A stretch of 28,093 nucleotides of DNA from Candidatus Flexifilum affinis (GTDB lineage Bacteria; Chloroflexota; Anaerolineae; Aggregatilineales; Phototrophicaceae): the NCBI GenBank assembly GCA_016713325.1, contig JADJPJ010000060.1, positions 1 to 28,093 of the forward strand, given 5' to 3'. Position 1 is the stretch's first letter, and each line of letters begins with the position of its first letter. A program made the position numbers and the translations under genes. The notes beneath the pieces are model-generated. The model saw nothing but the letters and a program-made list of their open reading frames with translations, did not search any database and was not told where the DNA came from. Shown piece after piece: positions 6,911 to 16,167 of this stretch.

Positions 6911-9020
6911 ATGTCCGCTGAAATTGGCCTCGCCGGCCTTGCGCTGGCCTTCTTCGCCGCACTGCTCTCTATTCCCCTGTCGGTATTCGGCGCGCGCCGC
7001 CGCGACGACCGGCTGATCGTCAGCGGCCGCAACGCCGCTTTGCTCACCTTTCCGCTGCTGCTGCTGTCGTCCGGCGCGCTGCTCTCGGCGCTGCTGACCC
7101 AGCAGTATCAGATCGCCTACGTCTGGCAGGTCAGCAGCCCGGCCACGCCGGACTTCTTCCGCCTCACGGCGCTGTGGGGTTCGCAGCAGGGATCGCTCCT
7201 CTTCTGGTGCCTGCTGATGAGCCTGTTCGCCTTCGTGGCGCTGATCGTCAACTGGAACCGCTACCGCGCGCCTGATGCCCTACGTGAACGCCACACGATG
7301 GCGACGCTGGCTTTTTTGTCGGGCTGGTTTTGTTGCTTGAAAATCCTTTTGAACGTTTCTGGATTACGCCGGACCTCGGCCCGCAAGACAGCATTCCTGC
7401 CTTCGTGTTGATCCCGGACGGGGCGGAAGCGCCGCCGGCCAGCCTGATGGCGGAGACGGCGCGCGGACTCAACCCGCTGCTGCGCCACTTCGGCATGATC
7501 ATCCACCCACCCATGCTCTACCTGGGCTTTGTCGGCTTCGTCATCCCGTTTGCCTTCGCCATGAGCGCGCTGGCCTCCAACGATCTCTCGACCGGCTGGA
7601 TCAACGCCACCCGGCGCTGGACGCTGATCGCCTGGCTCTTCCTCAGCCTGGGGCTGATCCTGGGCGGGCGCTGGGCCTACGACGTGCTCGGCTGGGGGGG
7701 CTACTGGGGCTGGGACCCGGTCGAAAATGCGGCGTTTTTGCCCTGGCTGATCGGCACCGCCTTCCTGCACAGCGTCATGATTCAGGAAAAGCGGGGCATG
7801 ATGAAGATGTGGAACATGTTCCTGGTCATCTTCACCTTCTCCGCCGTGATCTTCGGCACATTCGCCACCCGCAGCGGCCTGGTGGAAAGCGTGCACAGCT
7901 TCGCGCAGAGCACCATCGGCGTGCCGATGTTCCTCTTCTGGGGCGGGTTGACGCTGATCTCGGTCTACCTGATTCTGCTGCGCTGGCGGCAGGGTAGTCT
8001 GAAGGACGACCACGCCTTCGCCGGGTTGCTCAGCCGCGAGACTCTGTTCGTGCTCAACAACGTGATCTTCGTGGCGCTGACGGTGGCGGTCTTCTGGGGC
8101 AGCTTCGGCGCGCCGATCTCTCGGAACTGTTCGCCGGGACCGAGATCACCCTGGGCGCGGAGTACTTCAACACCGTGACCGCGCCGCTGTTCATCGCCAT
8201 GTACATCCTGATGGGCGTGGCGCCGCTCTCCGCCTGGGGCGCGACGGCGGTGGCGCGTCTGGGCCGGGCGCTGATCGTGCCGATCGTGCTGACACTCATC
8301 ACGCTCGTCGTCGTGTTCGTGATGGGCACGCAGAGCTTTGGGGCGCTGCTCGGCTACGGCGTGGTGCTGCTGTCCGGCTTCGTCGCCCTGTACGAGATCT
8401 ACCGGGGGGCAGCCGCCCGCGTGCGCATCGCCGGCGAGTCGTTCATCACCGCGCTGATCGCCATCTTCACCCGCAACCGGCGGCGCTATGGCGGTTTCGT
8501 CGTGCACCTGGGCATCACGGTGATCGGCATCGGCGTGATCGGCAGCACCCTTTTCCAGCAGGAGACACAGCGGACGATCCGCCAGGGTGAGGCCATCGAG
8601 TTCGGCGGCTACACCATGATCTACGACCGCATGCATGCCGGCCAGATCGCCGAAGACGGCCGCGTCATGGACATCGCCGACGTGCGCATTCTGCGCGGCG
8701 GTCAGGAGCTGGCGGTGGTGCGTCCGCGCTACGACTTCTACCCGGAAGCCACCGGCATGAACTCGCAGATCATCGCCGGCGCCTACAGCACGCTGGAAAA
8801 TGACGTGTACGTGCTGCTCTCCGGCTTCCAGGAAGTCAACGGCCAGCCGGGCGGCGCGGCGACCTTCAAGATCTACATCAACCCGCTGATCAATCTCGTC
8901 TGGTACGGCGGCATCATTCTGATTCTGGGCACCTTGATCTCGGTCGCGCCGTCGGAAGGCGGTCGCAAGACAGTGATCGTCGAGGAGCGCCGCGCGAGCC
9001 GGGCAGGAGCATCGGCATGA
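6911..9020 (+). CDS. ccmF: CcmF haem lyase, two frameshifts
   Basis: CcmF is the multi-pass membrane component of the haem lyase that attaches haem to CXXCH motifs of apocytochromes. The haem-handling WWD motif is clear (GGYWGWDPVENAAFLPWL, about 7699-7746). It is preceded by the His-containing segment HFGMIIHPPMLYLGF and followed by FGTFATRSGLVESVHSF. The N-terminal part starts with MSAEIGLAGLALAFFAALLS. The C-terminal third (about 8500-8960) has a periplasmic domain (HLGITVIGIGVIGSTLFQ, then RYDFYPEATGMNSQ) and a final membrane helix. One-base frameshifts occur near 7320 (LSG/LVLLLENPFERFW) and near 8120 (GAPIS/ELFAGTEITLGAEYF). Corrected length is about 702 residues. Its TGA overlaps the ccmH ATG. 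Confidence 0.93.
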
Positions 9021-9528
9021 TTGCACGACGCATCCTGGCCCTGGTCGTCGTGCTGTTCTTCCTGGGGCCGCTCAGCCAGGCGGGTACGGCCTGCGCCCAG
9101 GAAGACCCGGCGGCGGGGCCGGCGCGATCACGTTCGACCAGATCAACACGGTCGCTGAAAAGCTGTACTGCCCGGTCTGCCCCAATGAAACGCTGGAAGA
9201 CTGCCAGACGCAGGCCTGCGTCCAGTGGCGGGCGGAAATCGGCGAGCAGTTGGCGGCCGGGCAGAGCGAACAGCAGGTGATCGACGCCTTCGTGCAGCGC
9301 TACGGCGAGCGCGTCGTGGCCATTCCACAGGACCCGGTTCTGCGCGCGCTCTCGGTCTTCACGCCGTATCTTCTGGCCGGCCGGGCCCTGGTCGTCGGCG
9401 CGGTGACGCTGCTGCGCTGGACACGGCGGTCGCGCCCGGCGATCGTAGCGGCATCTGCCTCGGCCGGTCCTTCCGGCGGCGCCGATGAGGATTATCGGGC
9501 CAGACTGGAACGCGACCTGCATCGTTGA
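9017..9528 (+). CDS. ccmH: CcmH/CycL-type thiol oxidoreductase, one frameshift
   Basis: CcmH keeps the cysteines of apocytochrome haem-binding motifs reduced at the outer face of the membrane. The N-terminal signal/anchor is MIARRILALVVVLFFLGPLS. After a frameshift near 9120, the CcmH signature appears as AEKLYCPVCPNETLEDC, corresponding to the usual LRCxxC. It is followed by WRAEIGEQLAAGQSEQQVID, the expected helix AFVQRYGERVV, and a C-terminal membrane helix (FTPYLLAGRALVVGAVTLL). Two further cysteines (EDC, QAC) are unusual. Corrected length is about 170 residues, like the single-domain CcmH form. It starts inside the ccmF stop (ATGA). Confidence 0.9.
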
Positions 9529-9552
9529 CCGATCTCGCCAAGGAGAATCTCA

Positions 9553-10265
9553 ATGCGTACGGCGGGTTTTGGCTGTCTGCTGATCATCACGGCGATGGTC
9601 CTGCTGTTCGGGATCGTCGTCATCCCGGTGCTGCCGCCGCTGGCCGAGGATGCCAACGTTGATTCCTATCTGCAATCGCTGCTCTGCCCGACCGGCAGCA
9701 CGGTCGAGCGCGAGATCTACCAGACGACGGACGTTGACGGCACCGGCTACTCGATGAACGTCTACTGCAACCTGCAGGGCGATCGCCAGGACGTGACCGA
9801 CAAGTGGACGCTCTACGGCATCGTCGGCTTCGTCGCCCCCTTCCTGGTTGGCCTGTTCATGCTCATCGGCGGCATCATCAGCCGCACCCGCCGCGCCTTC
9901 CAGGACCCCCTGGCCGGACTGCCGATCAACGTCACGACCAGCGGATCGGGCACGGCCGGCTTGACGGTAGTCCGCCGCGGCCTGTCGTCGTCTCGTCATC
10001 GCCGGTGGATGGCCTCGACGGCGTCGATCTGCGCGACAACATCCTGCGCGTGGGCGGCACGGAGATCGATCTGGGCGCGATGCAGAAGATGACCACCCAG
10101 GCCTTCAACCAGATGGGCGCGTCCTCGCAGACCAGCCCGCAGGACTCGCGCAATCTGGTCAAACAGCTCAAACAGCTTCAGGAGGCCAAAGCGGCCGGCC
10201 TGATCAGCGAGATCGAATTCGAACGCCTGCGCCAGGAAATTCTGGACAAATGGACGGATGGATAG
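9553..10265 (+). CDS. Membrane protein with SHOCT-like C-terminus in the ccm operon, one frameshift
   Basis: ATG 9553 follows AAGGAG. The protein has an N-terminal membrane helix (GCLLIITAMVLLFGIVVI), an outer loop of about 65 residues with two cysteines (LLCPTGS and VYCNLQG), and a second helix (GIVGFVAPFLVGLFMLIGGI). A cytoplasmic tail crosses a frameshift near 9970-9985. The tail ends in VKQLKQLQEAKAAGLISEIE and FERLRQEILDKW, a short SHOCT-like oligomerisation or anchoring helix pair. Corrected length is about 237 residues. I do not know a named ccm gene with this layout; its position between ccmH and ccmG suggests a role in assembling or scaffolding the maturation complex. The two outer cysteines could be redox-active, which is inference. 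Confidence 0.75.
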
Positions 10266-10274
10266 AACCACCTC

Positions 10275-10857
10275 ATGACCGATATGGACCTTTTACAGCA
10301 GATGCAGGACGAATCGCCCGAAGCCGCCGGGCCGCGCAAAGGGCTGGGCGCCGGGCCCATCTTCATCCTGGCGGCGGTGGTCGTCTTCGTCGCGGTGGTC
10401 GGCGTCGCCCTTGCGCGCCAGAACGCACCGCAGCCGACCAGCGGCGAAGCGCCGGACTTCACCATCAATACCTTCGCCGGGCAGAACTTTCGCCTTTCGG
10501 ACTTTCGCGGCCAGCCGGTGGTGATCAACTTCTGGGCGAGCTGGTGCGCGCCCTGTCATGACGAGGCCCCGGCGCTTCAGGCGCTGTGGGAGCGCTACGA
10601 AGGGCGGGTGATGTTCATCGGCATCACCCACGCCGACGAGCCGGACGACTCGCGAGCTTTCATGGAGCGCTACGGCATCACCTATCCAACGCCGAAGACC
10701 CGCGCGACGACGTGACCAAGCGCCTCTATCGCATCACCGGGGTGCCGGAGACGTTCGTGATCGACAAAACGGGCAGGTGGCGCGCTTCTTCTTCTCGGCC
10801 GTGAGCGAAGCCGAGATGGCGGCGCTCCTCGACGAACTGCTGGGGCAGCCAACATGA
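10275..10857 (+). CDS. ccmG: CcmG/DsbE-type membrane-anchored thioredoxin, frameshifted
   Basis: This protein supplies reductant to CcmH and apocytochromes outside the cytoplasm. The N-terminal cytoplasmic stretch is followed by one anchor (FILAAVVVFVAVVGVAL) and a TlpA/DsbE-like thioredoxin domain. The domain opens with PDFTINTFAGQNFRLSDFRG, has active site NFWASWCAPCHDEAP, and continues RVMFIGITHADEPDDSRAF. After a frameshift near 10690 come RLYRITGVPETFVIDKTG with the cis-Pro loop, and, after another near 10777, VARFFFSAVSEAEMAALLDE. Corrected length is about 193 residues. The stop overlaps the next start (ATGA). Confidence 0.92.
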
Positions 10858-11286
10858 GCTCCAGCGGACTGATCGTCACCCTTGTCCTCGCCGCCCTGGT
10901 CCTGATAGTCATTCTGGCGCCCCTCTTCCGCCGCCGAACGGCCGCGGAAGCGGCGGCTGTTCCCAGCAGCCGGCAGAGGGAGCGTGTGCAGGCCTATTAC
11001 GACCGCGCGCTGGCCAACCCTCCGCGACCTGGACGAAGACTTCGCCCTGGGTAAAATCGAACCTTCGCTGTACGAGCAGGACCGCGCCGTGTGGATCGAA
11101 CGCGGCGTGCAGGCGCTCAAGGCGCTCGATGCGCTGGGCGCTCTGCCCCCGGAAGCGCCGATCCCTCAGCCGCCAGCGGGTGGCGCCGTCGCCGTCGGCG
11201 CTGCTCCGGCTTCGGAAGAGGATCTCGACGCTGCCGTCGAAACCGCCGTGCGCCGCGCCCGCTCGCAAACTTCAGGAACACGATGA
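10854..11286 (+). CDS. Small CcmI-like membrane protein, one frameshift
   Basis: It has an N-terminal membrane helix (GLIVTLVLAALVLIVILAPL) followed by a basic patch. After a frameshift near 11020 there is a helical module, LRDLDEDFALGKIEPSLYEQ DRAVW, typical of the cytoplasmic start of CcmI and related proteins. A Pro/Ala-rich and then acidic tail closes the gene. Corrected length is about 143 residues, with no TPR domain, so it matches only the N-terminal half of CcmI. In the proteobacterial system CcmI holds apocytochrome c for haem ligation. This short form may anchor other Ccm parts. It overlaps both neighbours by ATGA. Confidence 0.7.
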
Positions 11287-13286
11287 TTAGACGCCTCCTC
11301 TTTGCTGCGGCGGCCGCACTGCTGCTCGCCGCCTGTTCCGGGCTGGCCGGCGAACCCCGCGTGGTCGCCACCATCCCCGCGGCCACCCCCGCCCCGACCG
11401 AACCCGCTTTTCCCGCCAGCAGGCCGGATGTCGCCCTGGGCGCGGCGCTGTACGCGGAAAACTGTGTGCGCTGCCATGGTCTGACCGGCGCCGGCGATGG
11501 CGAGTTCGCGCTCACCGGCCAGGTGCAGAACGTCGCCAGCTTCCAGGACCCGGCCACCAGCTTCGAGCAAGAGCCGCACGTCTGGTTCCAGACGATCACC
11601 AACGGCCGCATCGACCAGCTGATGCCACCCTGGCAGGGAACGCTGTCCTTCGAGGAGCGCTGGGCGGTGGCTATGTACACCTACACCCTGCACAGCACCG
11701 AGGCGCAGATCGCCCGCGGCCGCGAGCTGTACCAGGCCGAGTGCGTCGACTGCCACGGCGAGACCGGCCAGGGCGACGGCCCGCGCGCCGCCGAACTCAG
11801 CGAATCGCCCGGCGACCTGAGCGACCACGTCGGCATGATCTTCCTGAGTAATGCCGCGATGGCCGTCAGCATTCGCGAGGGCATCGGCGACGTCATGCCG
11901 GCCCAGGGCATCGAATTTGGCGGCGAGTGGAACGAAGAAGACATCCGCTCGGTCGTCGACTATGTGCGCACCCTGTCGCTGGAGAACCCTTCCGCCGGCC
12001 GCACTCTGGCGGCGCAGGCGACGCTCGCCGCCACGGCCGCCCCCACCACGGAAGGGGCTGGATCGGAAGCCGCGCAAGCCACCGTGCCGCCGCCCGTCGC
12101 GACGGAAGAGGCCGGAGCCGCTGACGAGGAGCCAACCGCCGCATCGACGGCGGAGTCCGCCAGCATCCCCGACACAGTGCGCATCACCGGCCGGGTGACC
12201 ATGGCCAGTGCCGGCGGGACGCTGCCGGAGTCGCTGCCGATCGCTTTGTTCGCCTTCGATCCCAGTTTCAACCGCACCCAGACCGATGGCGTGGCCGCCG
12301 CCGATGGCACGTTCGCCTTCGAGGATGTGCCCTACGCGCCCGGCAGCTCCTACATCATGACCGTCAACTACCGCGACCGGGTGTTCGCCTCGGATCTGCG
12401 GCGCGGCCAGACGCTGGCCGACGAAGCAGCGACCGGCGCCCTCGACCTGTCCGTGATCGTCTACGATCTGACCGACGACCCGTCGGTGATCAGCATCAGC
12501 GGCATGGTCTCGCAGGTGACGGTGACGGGCGACAGCGTGGAAGTGGCGCAGGTGTTCAGCATCCGCAATACGTCGGATCGCGCCTTCACGTCGGGCGAAT
12601 CGACCGCCGAAGGCGCCCCGATTTCGCTGATCATCCCGCTGCCGCCGGGCGCGGTGGTGGTCAGCCTGCTCGGCGGGGAAAACCGCTTCCTCGTGGCGGA
12701 CGACAGCGCGGCGCTGATCGACACCGCGCTGGTGCTGCCCGGCGAAGAACACATCATCAACGTCATCTACCTGGTGCCCTACGGCGGCGGCGCGATCATC
12801 GAGCAGGAGATCAACTATCCGTTCAGCGGCACGGCCCGGCTGCTGGTCCGCCCGACAAATCTGGGCGTGATCGGCCCGCAGTTCCCGTCGCTCGGCCCGG
12901 AGACGATCGGCACGACGCAGTTCGCCGCCTACGGCAGTACGCTCGAACTGGAACCCGGCGGGGTGCTGCGCTACGAACTCACCGGCGCGGCGGCGGAGGC
13001 CGGCACGGTCGATCGCGGAACGGGCGTTGTGTCGGCCAACAACCTGCCGGTGGTCATCGCCATCGTACTGATCATCGCCGGACTGATCGCGCTGGCCATC
13101 TACGTCATCACGTCGCGCAACCGTACGGCCGAGACGACGGTCAGCCCGCAGCAGCAGATCGACGCGCTGGCGGCGGCCACTGCCGATCTCGATGCCGACT
13201 TCGAAGCAGGGCGCGTGGACGAAGCGGATTACCAGACGCAGCGGGCGGCGCTCAAGGCCCGGATGGCGCGCCTGATGAAGGGGTAG
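11283..13286 (+). CDS. Dihaem c-type cytochrome lipoprotein with beta domains and C-terminal membrane/CcmI-like module
   Basis: The 667-residue frame is intact. A lipoprotein signal ends at the lipobox LLLAAC (Cys18). Two class I cytochrome c domains follow, with haem sites CVRCH (61-65) and CVDCH (154-158) and axial-methionine candidates in LMPPWQG (Met114) and DVMPAQG. An Ala/Thr/Glu-rich linker (about 245-295) leads to a carboxypeptidase-regulatory-like beta domain (RITGRVTMAS...) and a further beta region (about 395-575). One membrane helix (NNLPVVIAIVLIIAGLIALA) and a cytoplasmic tail, ADLDADFEAGRVDEADYQTQ RAALKARM, repeat the module seen in the preceding CcmI-like protein. As last gene of the operon it is probably an electron carrier and a client of the Ccm machinery. 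The unusual fusion suggests it is held at the membrane near its maturation complex. Confidence 0.88.
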   Translation: MIRRLLFAAAAALLLAACSGLAGEPRVVATIPAATPAPTEPAFPASRPDVALGAALYAENCVRCHGLTGAGDGEFALTGQVQNVASFQDPATSFEQEPHVWFQTITNGRIDQLMPPWQGTLSFEERWAVAMYTYTLHSTEAQIARGRELYQAECVDCHGETGQGDGPRAAELSESPGDLSDHVGMIFLSNAAMAVSIREGIGDVMPAQGIEFGGEWNEEDIRSVVDYVRTLSLENPSAGRTLAAQATLAATAAPTTEGAGSEAAQATVPPPVATEEAGAADEEPTAASTAESASIPDTVRITGRVTMASAGGTLPESLPIALFAFDPSFNRTQTDGVAAADGTFAFEDVPYAPGSSYIMTVNYRDRVFASDLRRGQTLADEAATGALDLSVIVYDLTDDPSVISISGMVSQVTVTGDSVEVAQVFSIRNTSDRAFTSGESTAEGAPISLIIPLPPGAVVVSLLGGENRFLVADDSAALIDTALVLPGEEHIINVIYLVPYGGGAIIEQEINYPFSGTARLLVRPTNLGVIGPQFPSLGPETIGTTQFAAYGSTLELEPGGVLRYELTGAAAEAGTVDRGTGVVSANNLPVVIAIVLIIAGLIALAIYVITSRNRTAETTVSPQQQIDALAAATADLDADFEAGRVDEADYQTQRAALKARMARLMKG

Positions 13287-13289
13287 GCA

Positions 13290-13335
13290 TTCGTGAACCG
13301 CCCGCCACCAGGGGCGCATCGCAATGCGCCCCTCC
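13290..13335. repeat. Dispersed repeat B, copy 2 (inverted relative to copy 1)
   Basis: TTCGTGAACCGCCCGCC is followed by AGGGGCGCATCGCAATGCGCCCCT, the reverse complement order of the pair at 5161-5213. It begins a few bases after the cytochrome stop codon and could serve as a transcript end structure, although no T-run follows. Confidence 0.8.
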
Positions 13336-13438
13336 GCTGCACATTGACCAAAAATAGGCCGGGCGGCGCTGCACAAACGCCGTCGATCGTGTACCATTGC
13401 CGCTGATCTCTGACCAAATTATGGAACGTGAACCCGCC

Positions 13439-14758
13439 ATGCGCCCTGATCTGCACGACATGGGACGCCGCGCCAGAGCTGCCACCTGCGCTGGCGCGGG
13501 CCACGACCGACGAGAAGAACCGCGCCCTGCACGCCATCGCCGACGCGCTCGACGCCTGCGCGAGACGATTCTCCACGAGAACCGCCTCGACCTGGTGGCC
13601 GGCCGCGACGCCGGGCTGACCGACGCGCTGCTCGACCGGATGAGCCTGGAAGGGCGGTTGAACGGCATCGCCGACGACGTGCGCCAGGTCGCCGCGCTGC
13701 CTGACCCGGTCGGCTTGCAGTTCGATGCCCGCACCCTGCCTAACGGCCTGCGCGCCTGCAAACGGCGCACCCCCATTGGCGTGATTGGCGTGATCTATGA
13801 GGCGCGTCCCAACGTCACGGTGGACGTGATCGCGCTGACTCTCAAGAGCGGCAATGCTGTCGTCCTGCGCGGCGGCAAGGAGATCGGGCGCAGCAATCGG
13901 GCCATCGTCTCCGTCATTCGCGACGCGCTGGCCAAAGGCGGCTTCGAGGAGTCGATCCCGCCCGACGCCATCCAGGTCATCGCCGACCCGGACCGCAAAT
14001 ACATCGACGAGATGCTCAGGCTGCACCAGTACATCGACATGATCATCCCGCGCGGCGGGGCGGCGCTGCACCGGCTCTGCCGCGAAAACAGCACCATCCC
14101 GGTGATCACTGGCGGCATCGGCGTCTGCCATGCCTACGTGGACGATACCGCCCGGCTCGATCGCGCCGTGGAGATCGTCTTCAACGGCAAGACGCAGCGG
14201 CCGTCGGTGTGCAACACGCTCGACACCCTGCTGGTCCACGAGGCGGTGGCGGCCGACTTCCTGCCCCGCGTCATCGACCGGCTGGGAGCGGCGAAAGTCG
14301 TCTTCAAGGCGGAGCCGAAGGCGCTGGCCCTGCTGGGATCGCTGGGCGTGCGGCCCTTGCACGACGGCGCGCCAAACGAATCTGGCGTCCCCCAGGCCGT
14401 GCGCATCGACCCGGCCGGCCCGGACGATTTCGATACTGAGTGGATGGCGCTGATCCTGGGCGTCAAGGTGGTGAGTGGGCTGGACGAGGCGCTGGAGCAC
14501 ATCCGGCGGCACAGCACCGGGCACAGCGAGGTCATCCTGACCGAGACGCCGGCCCACGCCGACCGCTTCGTCGCCGAGGTGGACTCGTCGGCGGTGTTCG
14601 TCAACGCCAGCACCCGTTTCAACGACGGCGGGCAGCTTGGCCTGGGCGCGGAGATCGCCGCCAGCACCCAGAAGCTGCATGCGCGCGGTCCAATGGCCCT
14701 CGAAGAGTTGACGACCTACAAATGGGTGGTCATCGGCGACGGGCACGTGCGGCCATAA
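13439..14758 (+). CDS. proA: Gamma-glutamyl phosphate reductase, frameshifted near the N-terminus
   Basis: ProA is cytoplasmic and reduces gamma-glutamyl phosphate to glutamate semialdehyde with NADPH in proline synthesis. Clear signatures are [52 protein letters not shown], the catalytic cysteine region ([17 protein letters not shown]), and the C-terminal [31 protein letters not shown] and [13 protein letters not shown]. Two indels around 13480-13570 put part of the N-terminus ([20 protein letters not shown]) in another frame. Corrected length is about 440 residues, slightly longer than usual. ATG 13439 ([14 protein letters not shown]) is chosen by alignment; ATG 13421 is possible, and neither has a strong ribosome site. 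No proB is adjacent. The last 270 nt exist as a diverged copy fused to TetR. Confidence 0.93.
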   Translation: MRPDLHDMGRRARAATCAGAGHDRREEPRPARHRRRARRLRETILHENRLDLVAGRDAGLTDALLDRMSLEGRLNGIADDVRQVAALPDPVGLQFDARTLPNGLRACKRRTPIGVIGVIYEARPNVTVDVIALTLKSGNAVVLRGGKEIGRSNRAIVSVIRDALAKGGFEESIPPDAIQVIADPDRKYIDEMLRLHQYIDMIIPRGGAALHRLCRENSTIPVITGGIGVCHAYVDDTARLDRAVEIVFNGKTQRPSVCNTLDTLLVHEAVAADFLPRVIDRLGAAKVVFKAEPKALALLGSLGVRPLHDGAPNESGVPQAVRIDPAGPDDFDTEWMALILGVKVVSGLDEALEHIRRHSTGHSEVILTETPAHADRFVAEVDSSAVFVNASTRFNDGGQLGLGAEIAASTQKLHARGPMALEELTTYKWVVIGDGHVRP

Positions 14759-14826
14759 CCGATCGCTCACTCGGCACACAGCATGTTCGCAGGGGCGGTT
14801 CGTGAGAATTTCAGTCGGTTCACCTT

Positions 14827-14957
14827 ACCATCAATAGCTGTATTTGAGCCAATTTCACCCCCAAAATCTAGCGGCATTTTGCCCCTCTCCGCACGGAGAG
14901 GGGCGGTTGAGCGCAGCGAAACGGGGGAGGTTAAGCATGCGTGATTCACTGAATCGG
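14827..14957. repeat. Dispersed repeat A, copy 2
   Basis: It has the same blocks as 5320-5447: ACCATCAATAGCTG, a perfect 24-nt hairpin at 14881-14904, GGTTGAGCGCAGCGAAACGG, and GTGATTCACTGAATCGG. The hairpin and flank are identical over about 45 nt, while the leader has diverged. Confidence 0.85.
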
Positions 14958-15014
14958 TCGAAAAAGCGAATCCGCCGCCGAACCCACGCCCAACAGCCGA
15001 GGTGCGCCGCCGGA

Positions 15015-15113
15015 GAATAGAATTGTCCGGCTACCCTTCAAACCACGAGAAACCGACTGATGAAGTTTGACAAAATGCGGCGGTGTTTGTAGGGACGCGA
15101 TCCGTGTTGCGCG
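15015..15113. repeat. Dispersed repeat C, copy 1
   Basis: It contains GAATAGAATT, CCGGCTACCC, CGAGAAACCG and later TGTAGGGACGCGATCC with CGCGTCCC as a hairpin partner. The same blocks in the same order occur at 26822-26946. Confidence 0.65.
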
Positions 15114-15187
15114 TCCCCGCAGTTCGTCGGGCAGAAGCGTTCCCCCTCAGCCCCGCCCTTCCTCATTGCTCGTCTCTCATCCCTACT

Positions 15188-16124
15188 CTAACCCACATTC
15201 ACCCCGCACCAGTCGACATCACAGTAGACGTCGCCGGGGAGGGTGGTGAAATCCGGCAGAGCCTCGAACTGATCCTGCGTGAGCGGCGTGGTCGTCCAGT
15301 CGACGTAGACGCGGAAGCCGTCGCCCTCGATCAGCGTCATGTTGGAGAAGCCGACCGTGCTGCGGCCCAGCGCCGTGAAGCCCGTGCTCACCGGCAGCAC
15401 GCCGATCTTCTGGCGGGCGTCGCGGTCCAGGAAGGCCACCGTGAAAGCCGTGTCCGTAATGAACGGATAGGTCGCCCCGGTATCGACCTGGAGCGTCCCG
15501 GCGCGCAGCGGCTGAAGCACGTTGAATCTCCGCCTTCTGGCAGTAGTCCGGCTGAGTCGGGTCAACCGGCACGGCCAGGCCGTCTTTTTCCAGCATGATC
15601 AGGATCGACTGCGTGGCCCGGCCACAGCGGTAGATCGGGTTGTCGCCCTGCCAGCCCGCCGGTCGGATGGTGGCCACGCTCATGACGCCGTCGGCCAGCA
15701 ATTCCAGATCGTGGCGGATGTCGCGGGCGATGCCGATCGGCACCGTCGCCACCACGCCGAACCAGCCCTCTGGCCGGACATCGGCCATGATGGTGCTGGC
15801 CAGCAGTTCCAGATCCAGGCGGATCTTCAGCGGCAGATCGGGGTCTTCCGTGTCGATGCTGCCATTCCAGCCCAGCGGCCGCTGCGACGTGCCAATGGCC
15901 TGCGTCGCCAGGATTTCCAGGTCAGAGCGGGCGGCCAGCAGAATAGGCAGCGCCGCCGACTGCTCCAGGCCCAGCGCCGAGTCCGGCTCGGCGGCCGCTT
16001 CTTCTGTGGCCACAGGGGTCGATCCGTCAGCCGGCGGCGGCAGCGTGGCGGCTCCATCCTGAGCCAGGACTCCGGAGGCCAGCAGGCCGATCAGCAGCAC
16101 GAGGGCGAGTCTGAGCATCTTCAC
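15188..16124 (-). CDS. Secreted protein with three ~36-residue repeats, one frameshift
   Basis: GTG 16124 is chosen because AGGAG lies 8 nt upstream and it places a signal peptide at once (MKMLRLALVLLIGLLASGVL, then AQDG). After a Pro/Ala/Glu-rich stretch come three tandem units of the form R-x-D-L-E-(I/L)-L-A-x(8-10)-R-P-x-G-W-x-G. They start at residues 66, 102 and 137 (RSDLEILA, RLDLELLA, RHDLELLA; RPLGWNG, RPEGWFG, RPAGWQG). The third unit runs into NPIYRCGRATQSILIMLEK. A frameshift near 15535 leads to a C-terminal domain of about 115 residues (TGATYPFITDTAFTVAFLDR, GFRVYVDWTTTPL) with two late cysteines (VYCDVDWCGVN). I do not recognise the family. It is probably extracellular. Confidence 0.72.
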
Positions 16125-16161
16125 AATCGCATCTCCTTCGATGTTCGTCATCATGCAGTCC

Positions 16162-16167
16162 ATTATA
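16162..16167 (-). promoter_or_regulatory. Candidate -10 box of the three-repeat secreted protein
   Basis: TATAAT on the minus strand lies 38 nt before the GTG start. No good -35 is seen at 17 nt. Confidence 0.45.

Larger units (their letters stand above)
14759..15187. other. Gene-free intergenic stretch with dispersed repeats
   Basis: No coding sequence is recognised. The stretch holds a fragment of repeat B near 14792, the second copy of repeat A (14827-14957) and the first copy of repeat C (15015-15113). It separates proA from a convergent secreted-protein gene. Confidence 0.75.

Noticed and set aside
7965..9026. A 353-residue minus-strand frame across ccmF
   Set aside because: His/Asp/Gln-rich shadow of the ccmF coding strand without recognisable structure.
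11166..13397. A 743-residue open frame on the minus strand across the cytochrome gene
   Set aside because: It is antisense to a frame with clear haem motifs, lipobox and membrane helix. Its composition (many His, Arg and Asp in low-complexity order) is typical of a shadow in GC-rich DNA.
13229..14779. A 516-residue open frame antisense to proA
   Set aside because: proA on the plus strand is unmistakable; the antisense frame shows no domain and is a codon-bias shadow.
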